Shown here: positions 44,449 to 53,435 of the stretch, one piece after another | Layout of the letters: every line of letters starts with the position of its first letter | Position numbering within the stretch: position 1 is the first letter of the stretch | Assembly (NCBI GenBank): GCA_024401475.1 | Contig: JAKSKZ010000012.1 | Location: 1-64,000 of the forward strand | DNA length: 64,000 nucleotides | Direction: 5' to 3' | Source of the DNA: Paludibacteraceae bacterium | GTDB taxonomy: Bacteria; Bacteroidota; Bacteroidia; Bacteroidales; Paludibacteraceae | Made by a program: the position numbers and the translations under genes | Notes under the pieces: generated by a model | Databases searched by the model: none | What the model was told of the DNA's origin: nothing | Seen by the model: only the letters and a program-made list of their open reading frames with translations

Positions 44449-45507
44449 ATGAAAACATTGACGGTTGGCATTATGTCATTGCTGTGCTGCTTCTTTAGCT
44501 GTATGGCAGAAACAAGAGGGTTCTTTAGTTTTAATGTAGAGACATTTGAAAAACACATAGCAGATGATCAGGTGGTTTGTGTAGATGTCCGTACGGCAGA
44601 GGAGTATGCGCAAGGGCACATTGCGGATGCAATCAATATGGATGTCCGTAATCCTGAGTTTTTGAAGAAGGCGATGGCAGTATTGCCTAAAGATAAAACG
44701 GTGGCTGTGTATTGTCGCAGTGGCAAACGAAGCAAAATGGCGGCTGAATTGCTTGTCAATGGTGGTTACAGGGTGATTGAATTGAATGCAGGTTTCTTGG
44801 GTTGGACGAAAGAAGGAAAAGCCTCAACCAAAGAGGAGGTGGATTTCTTCACGACCAATAATGGTACGTTTGTCTATATGTATTGCATCAAGCATGGAAG
44901 CGTGAAGATGAAGATTGGAAACAAGTGGTTGTATGTTGATCCTGTTACCAATGCAGTTCCTCCTGTCACTGATTATTCTACGATGCCAAAGGCAGACGTG
45001 ATTCTTCTTACTCATGAACATTTCGACCATCTTGATTCCGTGGCTATTCGTCAGTTGTCGAAGAGCGAAACTCAGCTCGTTGTAAATCCTCGTTGTGGAG
45101 AACTTCTTGGTGGTGCAGGAACTGTGATGAAAAACGGCGATTCAAAGAGTGTCGGCAACAAGTGGAAGCTTGAAGCAGTGCCTGCTTACAACACTTCGGC
45201 AGAGAAGCAACAGTTCCATCCAAAAGGACGTGATAATGGATACGTTCTTACGGTAAATGGATTGCGTATCTATATTGCGGGCGATACGGAAGACATTCCA
45301 GAAATGTCGGAGTTGAAAGACGTTGACGTGGCGTTTTTGCCATGTAACCTTCCTTTTACAATGACTCCGGAACAATTGTCGAATGCCGCAAAAACTATTC
45401 AACCTAAGGTGCTGTTCCCATATCATTATGGGAAGACAGATATTCAACAAGTGGTGAAATTGTTGGAAGGTAGCAATATCGAGGTTCGCATAAGACAATA
45501 TCAATAA
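44449..45507 (+). CDS. Exported rhodanese-metallo-beta-lactamase fusion
   Basis: A 352-residue protein in three parts: a signal-peptide-like N-terminus (MKTLTVGIMSLLCCFFSCMA), a rhodanese domain (about 28-125) with active-site CRSGKRS and HIADAIN, and a UlaG-like MBL domain (about 140-350) with THEHFDHLD, GDTEDIPEM and PYHYG metal ligands. Rhodanese plus MBL fusions usually belong to cytosolic persulfide dioxygenases, where the MBL part comes first; here the order is reversed and the protein seems exported. Substrate unknown. Followed by a terminator. Confidence 0.85.
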   Translation: MKTLTVGIMSLLCCFFSCMAETRGFFSFNVETFEKHIADDQVVCVDVRTAEEYAQGHIADAINMDVRNPEFLKKAMAVLPKDKTVAVYCRSGKRSKMAAELLVNGGYRVIELNAGFLGWTKEGKASTKEEVDFFTTNNGTFVYMYCIKHGSVKMKIGNKWLYVDPVTNAVPPVTDYSTMPKADVILLTHEHFDHLDSVAIRQLSKSETQLVVNPRCGELLGGAGTVMKNGDSKSVGNKWKLEAVPAYNTSAEKQQFHPKGRDNGYVLTVNGLRIYIAGDTEDIPEMSELKDVDVAFLPCNLPFTMTPEQLSNAAKTIQPKVLFPYHYGKTDIQQVVKLLEGSNIEVRIRQYQ

Positions 45508-45532
45508 GCGATTGGGTTTAGAGTTATAAAAG

Positions 45533-45575
45533 TAACGCACGGAAATGAATGGTCGTTTCCGTGCGTTATTTGTTT
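45533..45575 (+). terminator. Intrinsic terminator of the redox series
   Basis: TAACGCACGGAAA (45533-45545) pairs perfectly with TTTCCGTGCGTTA (45556-45568), then TTTGTTTG. Confidence 0.9.
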
Positions 45576-45719
45576 GTGAAGTGGGGTGACCTTAGTAGTT
45601 GAGGTCGAATGCCCATAAGGGGATTACATTTAGGAATCCAGTTTCGATATCGTTTTGACCACAAAAGCGTTTTCTAAGGTGTGGTTTGAAAAGTATAAAT
45701 CGTCAGAAATGACCTCTGT

Positions 45720-46877
45720 TTATTCTCCCAAAATGATTCGGCAGACGACAGGGTAGTGGTCAGAATGGGTGACGGTGTCTATCTTATACTCGCAAGATTT
45801 TAACTCTTTGCTATAAAGAATGTGGTCGATTCGGAAAGGGAACATTCGTTCGCTGAATGTATATCCATAGCCACAACCATTTTCGGCAAAGGCACTGCTT
45901 AGTTTTTGTCCCTTGATAGTGCTATAGGAGTAGGAAACGGGCACGTCGTTGAAATCTCCACAAAGGATGATGGGGTCTTTGCTGTTTTCGACAATTCTCG
46001 ATACCTCTTCTGCTTGTTTTGCACGGAGTTGATAGGAGGCACTAAGTTTTTTAGAGAGTTGCTCTGCCGCATTCTTGGCGGTCTCGTTGTCGCGCTTCTC
46101 CTTCAGTTGCTTTATCAACTCTTTGTCGTTCTCCGTTATCTTGTTGGACTCTAAGTGGCAGTTGATGACGTTGATAGTTTGTCCGTCAACGGATATCTCA
46201 GTTAAGATGGAGGAGTTGTGCTTGCTCTCGTACTCGATCTTCCTGCGTGAAATGATTGGGTATTTGGAATAGGTGGCGACTCCAAACGTACGGCCGGAAT
46301 TGACCTCTCCGATGTCGGTGTGGCAGTAAGGGTATAAATCACTTAGCGTTTCGGCAATCTCCGATTCTTTCAAATACTCCTTTTTCTTGCTGAATCCATA
46401 TTCTTGAATGCAAAGGATGTCAGCCCCCGAATCTTTTAGATAGCCAAGAACAGAATTGTGAGATTTCTTTTTGTAGAAATCGAATAGGTGAACGTTATAA
46501 CTCAAGACTTTGATAGACTTTGAATCGCTCTCCTTTTTAGAAAAATTGATGGGAAAGGTCTCTTTTACGCTGTCGTAACAGACGAATATTGATATCAAAG
46601 AAAAGAGTAGGTACCAGTTCCTGCGTATTATCCACCAAAAAAGGAATGCAAAGTTGATGATGGTGATTAGAGGAAAGGCAAGCCCCAAGTAAGAAGGGAG
46701 CACAAAACTCTCTGGGCTGATGACTCTTGCGGAATCTGCCAGCATGAAAACTGCGATTACCAAAAAATTGGCCAATAACGTGGTCTGGGTAAGCAGTCGG
46801 GAAAGCAAGGAAGGTTTTTTATTTCCTTCTGCTTGCTGTGAAGAGTTGGTCTCGTTCTTCTTTCGAAAGAGAGTCAT
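45720..46877 (-). CDS. Membrane endonuclease/exonuclease/phosphatase family protein
   Basis: A 385-residue protein with three N-terminal membrane helices (about 33-50, 60-80, 85-102) and an EEP-fold catalytic domain (about 118-385) showing LSYNVHLF, CIQEYG (metal Glu), NVINCHLES, ILCGDFNDVP (Asp-Phe-Asn) and HSDHYPVV (catalytic His-Asp). The active domain should face the periplasm. Likely a phosphodiesterase/phosphatase, substrate unknown. The start overlaps the end of the rhomboid gene by 59 nt, a large overlap that suggests either coupling or a later start. Confidence 0.85.
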   Translation of the reverse strand: MTLFRKKNETNSSQQAEGNKKPSLLSRLLTQTTLLANFLVIAVFMLADSARVISPESFVLPSYLGLAFPLITIINFAFLFWWIIRRNWYLLFSLISIFVCYDSVKETFPINFSKKESDSKSIKVLSYNVHLFDFYKKKSHNSVLGYLKDSGADILCIQEYGFSKKKEYLKESEIAETLSDLYPYCHTDIGEVNSGRTFGVATYSKYPIISRRKIEYESKHNSSILTEISVDGQTINVINCHLESNKITENDKELIKQLKEKRDNETAKNAAEQLSKKLSASYQLRAKQAEEVSRIVENSKDPIILCGDFNDVPVSYSYSTIKGQKLSSAFAENGCGYGYTFSERMFPFRIDHILYSKELKSCEYKIDTVTHSDHYPVVCRIILGE

Positions 46878-47697
46878 ATCCGCTTTTCTTTATTTTGTCC
46901 AATATGAGGTCTATTTGCTCCGATTGTTGGCGCTTCTCGTAATTGTATTCTTGGTCGGTCATCGGCCTTCTGTAAGATACATTCATCTTACTGGCGGGTT
47001 TCCGATTGAAGAGGTTGACTATTTTGTCTATGCCTTTGTTGATCCAAGAAGTGACGTTTGTCCCTTTGCGAAGGAGGTGGATGTAAAGGAATCCGCCCAA
47101 TGCTCCGCCCAAATGGCTGATGTTGCCTCCTGCATTTTCGGAAGAGACGTTGAGCACGCTGATTAAAATGGCAAAGGCTGCCAGCCATTTTAGACGTACG
47201 TCGCCGATGAGGGCGAGACGGATGGATTGCTCTGGATTCGTGCAGGCACATGCGACGATGATAGCCATGATGGCGGCAGAGGCTCCGCACAAACTACCAT
47301 GGGTGTTGTTGAATAGTGGAAATACGGAGTATGAGCAGAAATAGAGGATTCCGCCCAGCAATCCACCAAAAATGTATAATCCTACTAAATCTCTTTGTGA
47401 ATAGTATTCCAAAAATATCTTTCCAAACCAATATAGAGTCAGTATGTTGAATATCAAGTGGATAAAATTGAAGTGTAGGAACATGTAAGTGATGGGCGTC
47501 CAAGGGTGAGTGAGTACGGCCTTCAATTCGCTGGAGAGTGCCAACGAATCGTGAAGCCATCCCATGCTGACGTTGAAAAGCATCAATATGGCACTTGTCA
47601 ATCCTACTACCAAAAATACTCCTAAGTTGATGTATATGAGTTTGGTAAGTGTGTTCCCGCTTTTGAAAGAACTTATTATTTCCTCTTTAAATCCCAT
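46819..47697 (-). CDS. Rhomboid intramembrane serine protease (1)
   Basis: A 292-residue six-helix rhomboid. The catalytic Ser is in SLCGASAAIMAI and the catalytic His in NISHLGGALGGFLYIH; the L1-loop WxxF-like segment and FNILTLYWFGK are also present. The last 70 residues form a cytoplasmic tail with a charged helix (DLILDKIKKSGYDSLSKEE). It lies 13 nt after a second rhomboid gene. Confidence 0.9.
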   Translation of the reverse strand: MGFKEEIISSFKSGNTLTKLIYINLGVFLVVGLTSAILMLFNVSMGWLHDSLALSSELKAVLTHPWTPITYMFLHFNFIHLIFNILTLYWFGKIFLEYYSQRDLVGLYIFGGLLGGILYFCSYSVFPLFNNTHGSLCGASAAIMAIIVACACTNPEQSIRLALIGDVRLKWLAAFAILISVLNVSSENAGGNISHLGGALGGFLYIHLLRKGTNVTSWINKGIDKIVNLFNRKPASKMNVSYRRPMTDQEYNYEKRQQSEQIDLILDKIKKSGYDSLSKEERDQLFTASRRK

Positions 47698-47710
47698 GTT
47701 TTGAATAGTT

Positions 47711-48454
47711 TTAATTGGAGCGATGAGTAAATCTCCAAAGAAGAATAATTAGGAATCCAGTTATCATACCACCCACATGCGCAAAATGAGCAATCGTGTC
47801 GCCTTCTATGGAATGAACTCCTAATCCGAGGTCCAGGAAGAAGAATATGATCACCATGTATTTTGCCTTGATGGGGAATGGAATGAACATAAAATAGGTG
47901 TTGACGTTAGGATACGTCATGGCCGTGGCTGCGAATACGCCCATCAGGGAACCCGATGCACCGACTGCCGCAAGTCGGCGACAAAAAATTTGGTCTTTAA
48001 TCTCGAAGAATTGGGTAGGAGTGTATTGCGTTCCGTCTGAGAAGGAGACGCTTTGTCCTGTTTGTCCTACAAGTTCCGAAAGGCGGTTGAACTCTTGAGT
48101 AATGGGGTCGAAGCACCATGCTGCTTCTTCTGTCAAACCTGCCGCTATTCCACAGAGAATGTAGAAGATGAAGAACTTGGATCCTCCCCATTTATATTCG
48201 ATTGCAGGACCAAAAGAGTAGAGCATGAACATATTGAAAAATATGTGCATGATGCCGCCATGCAAAAATTGGTAACTAATGAGTTGAAAAGGGTAGAAGT
48301 TGGAGGCTTCCCAATAGTGGAGAGCCAAGTAATTGTCCACGTCAAACCCGAGAATGTTCTCTGGCGTCATTCTGAGTAGCATAAACAGGACGTTTATGAT
48401 AATCAAGTGCTTGACTACGGGCGTAATGGTTGAGGTGCTATATTGAAACGACAT
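47711..48454 (-). CDS. Rhomboid intramembrane serine protease (2)
   Basis: A 247-residue rhomboid. Catalytic Ser in AAVGASGSLMGV and His in IAHFAHVGGMITG. The GGIMHIFFNMFMLYSFGPAIE helix pair matches family members. Compared with the partner at 46819 there is a longer loop (about 130-165) between helices. The start at 48454 (MSFQYSTSTITPVVKHL) is preferred over an in-frame upstream ATG because family members begin at this point. Two adjacent active rhomboids of different sequence suggest distinct substrates. Confidence 0.9.
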   Translation of the reverse strand: MSFQYSTSTITPVVKHLIIINVLFMLLRMTPENILGFDVDNYLALHYWEASNFYPFQLISYQFLHGGIMHIFFNMFMLYSFGPAIEYKWGGSKFFIFYILCGIAAGLTEEAAWCFDPITQEFNRLSELVGQTGQSVSFSDGTQYTPTQFFEIKDQIFCRRLAAVGASGSLMGVFAATAMTYPNVNTYFMFIPFPIKAKYMVIIFFFLDLGLGVHSIEGDTIAHFAHVGGMITGFLIILLWRFTHRSN

Positions 48455-48599
48455 TTTTACTTTGTTTTGAGTGGTTGTTTCAGTCTTCCAAATATTCAAT
48501 TTCGATGCAAATTTAATGCAAAAAACGAATCTTTTGTGTTTATAAACATAAAAGAAGAATAAAAGAACTTTCTTCTATGCTAAAAAAGTGAAGATTATT

Positions 48600-48630
48600 C
48601 TTGGAAGTAATTAATTATCAACTATATTTG
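48600..48630 (+). promoter_or_regulatory. Promoter of the HU gene
   Basis: TTGG (48601-48604), an 18-nt spacer and TATATTTG (48623-48630) fit the Bacteroidetes consensus; the ATG is at 48701. Confidence 0.65.
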
Positions 48631-48700
48631 TATCGGAATATACGACCTAAATCGGTATTGCCTAATGTTTTTGAATTTTTTTAATTTAAATATTGTTAGT

Positions 48701-48973
48701 ATGAACAAAGCAGAGCTTATTAATGCCATTGCAGAAGAATCTGGATTGAGCAAAGTAGATAGCAAGAAGGCATTGGATGCGTTTATTAAAGCCACAACCG
48801 CAGCATTGAAGGGTGGCGACAAAATCAGTTTGGTAGGATTTGGTTCTTTCGCAGTTTCTGAAAGGGGCGAGCGTCAGGGTATCAATCCGGCAACTAAACA
48901 ACCTATTACGATTGCAGCAAAGAAGACAGTGAAATTCAAGGCTGGTGCAGAATTGAATGACGAAATAAATTAA
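48701..48973 (+). CDS. HU family DNA-binding protein
   Basis: A 90-residue HU/IHF-fold histone-like protein. It has MNKAELINAIAEESGLSKVD, KALDAFIKATTAALKGGDKISLVGFGSF and the DNA-binding arm GERQGINPATKQPITI with the intercalating-type Pro region. The length and motif order are those of canonical HU. It is monocistronic between a clear promoter and a clear terminator. The start at 48701 is set by the family N-terminus. Confidence 0.95.
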   Translation: MNKAELINAIAEESGLSKVDSKKALDAFIKATTAALKGGDKISLVGFGSFAVSERGERQGINPATKQPITIAAKKTVKFKAGAELNDEIN

Positions 48974-49003
48974 AATTTTGATTTTTTTTCTACGTAAAGG
49001 GAT

Positions 49004-49035
49004 GAGAGGGGACTTCGGTCTTCTCTCTTTTTTTT
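49004..49035 (+). terminator. Intrinsic terminator of the HU gene
   Basis: GAGAGGGGAC (49004-49013) pairs with GTCTTCTCTC (49018-49027) around a UUCG tetraloop, followed by an eight-T tract. Confidence 0.95.
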
Positions 49036-49055
49036 GTTCTTCAAGTGGAGTGCAT

Positions 49056-49079
49056 GGGCGGACATCTCGTGTGTCTGCC
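49056..49079. repeat. REP-like palindrome
   Basis: GGGCGGACA and TGTCTGCC are inverted around TCTCGTG. It resembles the element at 41467-41491, with CTCGTG in both loops. Confidence 0.45.
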
Positions 49080-49150
49080 GTTTTTGAAGCATACGAACAT
49101 ATTCAAAGAAAAAATCTCCCCATCTCCGACAACCCTATTCTTAAACTTTG

Positions 49151-49158
49151 TACCTTTG
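49151..49158 (+). promoter_or_regulatory. -7 element of cstA
   Basis: TACCTTTG matches TAnnTTTG, 46 bp upstream of the CstA start; the -33 element is unclear. Confidence 0.45.
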
Positions 49159-49204
49159 TAAGTTTGAAGTTCTTAAGAAGAAAATAAAATAAAGAAATAG
49201 AGAG

Positions 49205-50620
49205 ATGGTTACATTTACGGTGGCCCTTGTGGCTTTGATTTTGGGCTATTTCCTTTACGGAAAGTTTGTTGAGCGAATCTTCGCTCCCGATGGCCGAGTT
49301 ACCCCTGCAGTTGCTAAGTGCGACAACGTGGATTTCCTTCCGATGAAGCCTTGGAAGATTTTTATGATTCAGTTTTTGAATATCGCAGGCTTGGGCCCTA
49401 TATTCGGAGCTATCATGGGTGCTAAGTTTGGAACGGCCTCCTATCTTTGGATTGTCTTCGGTTGTATTTTTGCTGGTGCCATGCATGATTATGTGGCAGG
49501 TATGATGTCCATGCGCCATGACGGTGAGAGCTTGCCCGAAATCGTGGGTCGTTATTTGGGTGTGAAGACCAAAAATGTGATGGTCTTCTTTACGATGGTT
49601 TTGATGATGCTCGTGGCCGCGGTCTTCGTATCTGGCCCTGCTGGACTTTTGCAAAATCTAACTACTATTTCAAGTGAAATCTGGATTTATATAATTTTCG
49701 GATATTACATCTTGGCCACTCTTTTGCCTGTGGATAAGGTGATTGGTAAGGTCTATCCGGTTTTCGCCTTCGCTTTGATTTTCATGGCGTTGGGAATTTT
49801 GGTGATGCTTTACGTGAAAGCTCCCGTATTGCCTGAGTTGACAGATGGATTGGCCAATACCCATCCGAAGGTTGCCGAACTGCCTATCTTCCCGATTATG
49901 TTCATCAGTATTGCTTGTGGTGCCATCTCTGGTTTTCATGCTACTCAATCGCCGATGATGGCTCGTTGCATGGAGAAGGAGTCCTACGGCCGACCTGTCT
50001 TCTATGGAGCGATGATTGTCGAGGGAATCGTTGCCTTGATATGGGCTGCTGCAGCCACCTATTTCTTCCATGAGAATGGATATGAGGAGGCAAATGCTGC
50101 TGTGATTGTAAATTCGATAACGAGCGATTGGTTAGGCAAGTTGGGAGCAGGATTGGCATTGTTGGGTGTGGTTTTTGCTCCGATTACCTCTGGCGACACG
50201 GCCCTTCGTTCTTGCCGTTTGATTGTGGCAGATGCCTTGAAGATGGAGCAGAAAACGATAGCCAGCCGATTGAAGATTTGCCTTCCAATCTTTGTGTTGA
50301 CGTTGGCTGCTTTGATTTACAGTTTGAACGATAAGGACGGTTTCAATTTGATTTGGAGATACTTCTCTTGGATGAATCAAGCCTTGTCCGTCTTTACTTT
50401 GTGGGCAATAACGGTCTATTTGGCTAAACATCAAAAGCTTTATGTGATTTCGTTGCTCCCAGCATTGTTTATGACGATGGTTTGTGTCACCTATTTGATG
50501 ATTGCTCCGGAGTGTTTTCATTTGTCTTCGAGCATTTCCTACGCCGTAGGTGCTTTGTCTGTTGCTTGTTCATTGATCCTTTTCTTTAAATGGAAAAGAC
50601 AATTGGATTTGAATAAGTAA
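49205..50620 (+). CDS. cstA: CstA family carbon-starvation transporter
   Basis: A 471-residue polytopic membrane protein of the CstA family. The family signature is at the N-terminus (FLYGKFVERIF, then GPIFGAIMGAKFGTASYLWI and CIFAGAMHDYVAGMMSMRHDGESLPEIVGRYLG). It is the shorter Bacteroidetes form, lacking the long C-terminal part of the roughly 700-residue enterobacterial proteins. CstA proteins take up peptides or pyruvate under nutrient limitation; the substrate here is not defined. Confidence 0.88.
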   Translation: MVTFTVALVALILGYFLYGKFVERIFAPDGRVTPAVAKCDNVDFLPMKPWKIFMIQFLNIAGLGPIFGAIMGAKFGTASYLWIVFGCIFAGAMHDYVAGMMSMRHDGESLPEIVGRYLGVKTKNVMVFFTMVLMMLVAAVFVSGPAGLLQNLTTISSEIWIYIIFGYYILATLLPVDKVIGKVYPVFAFALIFMALGILVMLYVKAPVLPELTDGLANTHPKVAELPIFPIMFISIACGAISGFHATQSPMMARCMEKESYGRPVFYGAMIVEGIVALIWAAAATYFFHENGYEEANAAVIVNSITSDWLGKLGAGLALLGVVFAPITSGDTALRSCRLIVADALKMEQKTIASRLKICLPIFVLTLAALIYSLNDKDGFNLIWRYFSWMNQALSVFTLWAITVYLAKHQKLYVISLLPALFMTMVCVTYLMIAPECFHLSSSISYAVGALSVACSLILFFKWKRQLDLNK

Positions 50621-50654
50621 GCGTTAATTCATGAATTTTTGAGGTCTTGTTGAT

Positions 50655-51653
50655 ATGATAGAAATACAAAAAAAAATCCTTGAAGGTATGTCATTTATTG
50701 ACTTATTTGCTGGATTAGGTGGCTTTAGATTGGCGTTGGAATCTTTGGGAGCGAACTGCGTATATTCTAACGAATGGGATAAGCATGCTCAAGAAGTTTA
50801 TCGTCAGAATTTTGGTGATGTGCCAGATGGTGATATCACAAAGGTTGACGAAAAAACTATCCCTGATCATGATATCCTTTGTGCAGGATTCCCTTGCCAG
50901 GCATTTTCTATCAGTGGTAAACAATTGGGATTTAGCGATAGTAGAGGCACATTGTTTTTTGATGTTGCAAGAATAGTGAAGGAGAAACGTCCAAAGGTTG
51001 TCTTTATGGAGAATGTGAAAAATTTTGCTTCTCATGATGATGGGAAAACATTGGCGGTTGTAAGAGCAACAATGGAAGAATTGGGATATAACTTTCATGC
51101 TCGTGTTCTCAATGCTGTGGATTATGGAATGCCACAAAAACGTGAAAGAATTTATATGGTATGTTTTCGCAACGACATAAATGATTTTGGTTTCCGTTTT
51201 CCTGCTCCATTCCCGTTGAAAAGACATGTGGAAGATTTTCTTCTAAATGACGAAAGTATGGTGGAAAATTTATATGTGAATCGAACGGATATGCAGATGA
51301 ATGGGGAATTGGATGATAAATATAGTAATAAATCAATAAGGTTAGGTATTGTCAATAAAGGAGGTCAGGGAGAACGAATTTATAGTGCTAAAGGTATAGC
51401 TATTACACTGTCTGCATACGGTGGAGGCGTATTTGCCAAAACAGGGGGGTATCTTATAAATGGAAAAACCAGGCGTCTTCATCCTCGCGAATGTGCAAGG
51501 ATTATGGGTTATCCAGATTCTTACGTCATGGCAAAAAATGCAAACCAAGCATACAAACAATTTGGGAATTCTGTCGTTGTTGATGTGCTTCAGTACATAG
51601 CTTCTGAATTTGGGAACACCCTACATGATAACAATTATAGAACGATGGAGTAG
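50655..51653 (+). CDS. DNA (cytosine-5) methyltransferase (R-M system 1)
   Basis: A 332-residue m5C methyltransferase. Motif I FIDLFAGLGGFRLALE (about 14-29), motif IV GFPCQAFSISG with the catalytic Cys (about 79), motif VI MENVKNF, motif VIII QKRERIYMV and the late ECARIMGYP/YKQFGNSVV motifs IX-X are all present. Target recognition lies in about 190-265, so the target is not readable. It faces the restriction endonuclease gene convergently, sharing a terminator stem that begins in its stop codon. An internal ATG (50688) gives a slightly shorter alternative. Confidence 0.93.
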   Translation: MIEIQKKILEGMSFIDLFAGLGGFRLALESLGANCVYSNEWDKHAQEVYRQNFGDVPDGDITKVDEKTIPDHDILCAGFPCQAFSISGKQLGFSDSRGTLFFDVARIVKEKRPKVVFMENVKNFASHDDGKTLAVVRATMEELGYNFHARVLNAVDYGMPQKRERIYMVCFRNDINDFGFRFPAPFPLKRHVEDFLLNDESMVENLYVNRTDMQMNGELDDKYSNKSIRLGIVNKGGQGERIYSAKGIAITLSAYGGGVFAKTGGYLINGKTRRLHPRECARIMGYPDSYVMAKNANQAYKQFGNSVVVDVLQYIASEFGNTLHDNNYRTME

Positions 51654-51688
51654 CAGTTTATGTGTCTTTTCTGACACATAAACTGCTA
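51651..51688. terminator. Bidirectional terminator between methyltransferase and nuclease
   Basis: TAGCAGTTTATGTGTC (51651-51666) and GACACATAAACTGCTA (51673-51688) form a perfect 16-bp stem with a 6-nt loop. It includes the methyltransferase stop codon and lies just after the nuclease stop at 51691. Confidence 0.85.
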
Positions 51689-51690
51689 TT

Positions 51691-52494
51691 TCACATTTCG
51701 CATAATATCTTTATAAATTCATCATCTGACATTCCCTCCTCTTTAGTCAAAGAGATTTCAAATATGACATTTGCATTGTTGGTATTCGACAGAACTCGTA
51801 CAGTATAATACTCATCATCAGATTTTGAGAACATATATCTTACTCCATTCAAATCTATCTTTTGTTTGTCGGAAATAGAAGGTGATTTAACTCGCATTTT
51901 GGAACCATATTCAAATTCAGGTTCTTCAAGTATATTTTCATTCAACATGTCATCTGCCAAGTATTCTTGTTTAGATCTGCTGACATCACGAGACCCACTT
52001 TTCTTTTCTCGATATTTTCCTACAATTGAATAGTATTCTGAAAAATCGTTTATAGATGAAATCACAAACTTTTCGTCATTGACCCCAGTTATGAAAAATT
52101 TAACGCCTTTTTGGGAATACATGTTTTTAATCCATTTAGAAAAAATGGCAATATCAATATCAATAGTCACGCCTGTAGTTCCTGCATTTACATATTTTTC
52201 ATAATTTTTATTCATTTCTTCGATAATGAAATCAGTAAATTCGTTGGGCGAAGTATGATTTCTTGGACTAAAAACAAAAGTGTCTTCGTTCGGAATGACC
52301 ACAAATTGTCCACTTTGCGATTTGGGACTTTTACATTCTATCCAAAATGACTTTCCGTTTTTTAGAACTACTTTTATATCGGGGACGGTAGAGTCTGAAC
52401 CTCCCAAAGAAATAAAATCAGCATACTTCCCAAATTTCCCTTTTAAGTATTTTAAGCACATGTTTTCGTGCTCTTCCCAATTTGATGCTCCCAT
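51691..52494 (-). CDS. Type II restriction endonuclease (R-M system 1)
   Basis: A 267-residue protein with a PD-(D/E)XK core near its N-terminus: TVPDIKVVLKNGKSFWIECKSPKSQ (Asp about 40, Glu and Lys about 53-55). The remainder is soluble and of unknown family. Its convergent pairing with an m5C methyltransferase is the main basis for calling it the cognate nuclease. AT-rich coding use differs from its neighbours CstA and GyrB, consistent with acquisition. No specificity can be assigned. Confidence 0.78.
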   Translation of the reverse strand: MGASNWEEHENMCLKYLKGKFGKYADFISLGGSDSTVPDIKVVLKNGKSFWIECKSPKSQSGQFVVIPNEDTFVFSPRNHTSPNEFTDFIIEEMNKNYEKYVNAGTTGVTIDIDIAIFSKWIKNMYSQKGVKFFITGVNDEKFVISSINDFSEYYSIVGKYREKKSGSRDVSRSKQEYLADDMLNENILEEPEFEYGSKMRVKSPSISDKQKIDLNGVRYMFSKSDDEYYTVRVLSNTNNANVIFEISLTKEEGMSDDEFIKILCEM

Positions 52495-52827
52495 AATAAA
52501 TTTTTGGATTAAAAGAGGAGCATGGGGATGATTATTGGTATCCTAGGTCTAGCACAACCTAACTCCAGACAATAATCCACCTATCCACACTCCCCTTATG
52601 AGTGTGAACATTAGATGATTTGGCTGGACTAAAGTTATATTGAAGTGCTAGTTCTGGATACTCAGTCAAGTCAACAATGTGTTCTTATATCTTTCCTTTG
52701 TTTTTTTCCTTTTTTACAATGTAAAGATACTAATTTCCCCGAAAAACAAGGGCAAAATAATTTTGTTTAATTGTGATGGTCTGTTTGTAATCTTATTAAA
52801 ATTGTTCCCTTCTTTCTGTGGTCTTGT
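52495..52827. other. Gap without supported genes
   Basis: Between the nuclease start and the IS-like remnant. It holds the nuclease leader and T-rich sequence (about 52690-52720). No gene is supported. Confidence 0.5.
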
Positions 52828-53101
52828 ATAATACTCCCCAAAATTTAGACAACAACAAAGGTGCAATAAAAAAGTGTATCTTTGCAAAAGATCTAAAGAA
52901 CAATGGGAAGAAAAAGCAAGTTTGACTCAAGTCTGGGAAAAATCACTGTCCCTTCAAAAGTTTACTGCATATGCAAGGCGGCATAAAGAAATTTATTTAT
53001 TTTTGAATTTTAGAGGAGGCTTGGGAGAGGCTAGCCTCTCCCAAGCCTCCTCTAAAAGGAAGAAAAAAGTATTAACCAGTTGTCAAAAAATGGGGAGCAC
53101 T
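52828..53101. mobile_element. IS3-like remnant with terminal inverted repeats
   Basis: The left end ATAATACTCCCCAAAATTTAG (from 52828) and the complement of the right end, ATAGTGCTCCCCATTTTTTG (to 53101), are inverted relatives; GACAAC follows in both. Just inside the left end a frame begins MGRKSKFDSSLGK, resembling the start of IS3-family OrfA, but stops after 27 codons. About 270 bp remain, so this is a degenerate or non-autonomous (MITE-like) element. Its right end supplies the stop codon of the gene at 53100-53435. Confidence 0.65.
53008..53057. repeat. Perfect 50-bp palindrome
   Basis: TTTTAGAGGAGGCTTGGGAG at 53008-53027 is mirrored exactly by CTCCCAAGCCTCCTCTAAAA at 53038-53057, and the centre AGGCTAGCCT (53028-53037) is also self-complementary, so all 50 bp are palindromic with no spacer. 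It lies inside the IS-like remnant. Confidence 0.9.
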
Positions 53102-53435
53102 ATACCTCATATTCGCCGTTCGGAGTGTAGTCATTCACCCCCTTGTCTGGTCTGGTAATAGTGTGCATTTTAGGATAAAGCTTCTTTTCTCCAGTATGCT
53201 GACAATAAAGCTTCACCTTGACTTTTGTCTCGTCTCCCTTTTTAGACAGCTTGCCTTCAGCCTTCAAATTCATTTCCGGCTTTACTGTAGTCAGCTTTCT
53301 TGAAATCAACAAGTTTATGAGTTCCTGATTCTCTTTGGAAATTTCATTCAAAGACAAGACCTTGTTGCCTCTAACTCTATTAACAATCGTCATGCTTTCC
53401 ATATTCGATATTGACAAGTCAGTCAATTCCTGCAT
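53100..53435 (-). CDS. Hypothetical protein, 3' end cut by the IS-like remnant
   Basis: A 111-residue frame (MQELTDLSISNMESM ... NGEYEV). Middle residues are Lys-rich strands (EGKLSKKGDETKVKVKLYCQ). No family recognised. The TAG stop lies in the junction with the IS-like right end, so the native protein may have been longer. No neighbour on the same strand is close. Confidence 0.5.
   Translation of the reverse strand: MQELTDLSISNMESMTIVNRVRGNKVLSLNEISKENQELINLLISRKLTTVKPEMNLKAEGKLSKKGDETKVKVKLYCQHTGEKKLYPKMHTITRPDKGVNDYTPNGEYEV

Noticed and set aside
49103..49654. 183-codon antisense frame at the start of cstA
   Set aside because: It is His-rich and overlaps the CstA promoter and N-terminus; no domain or ribosome site supports it.
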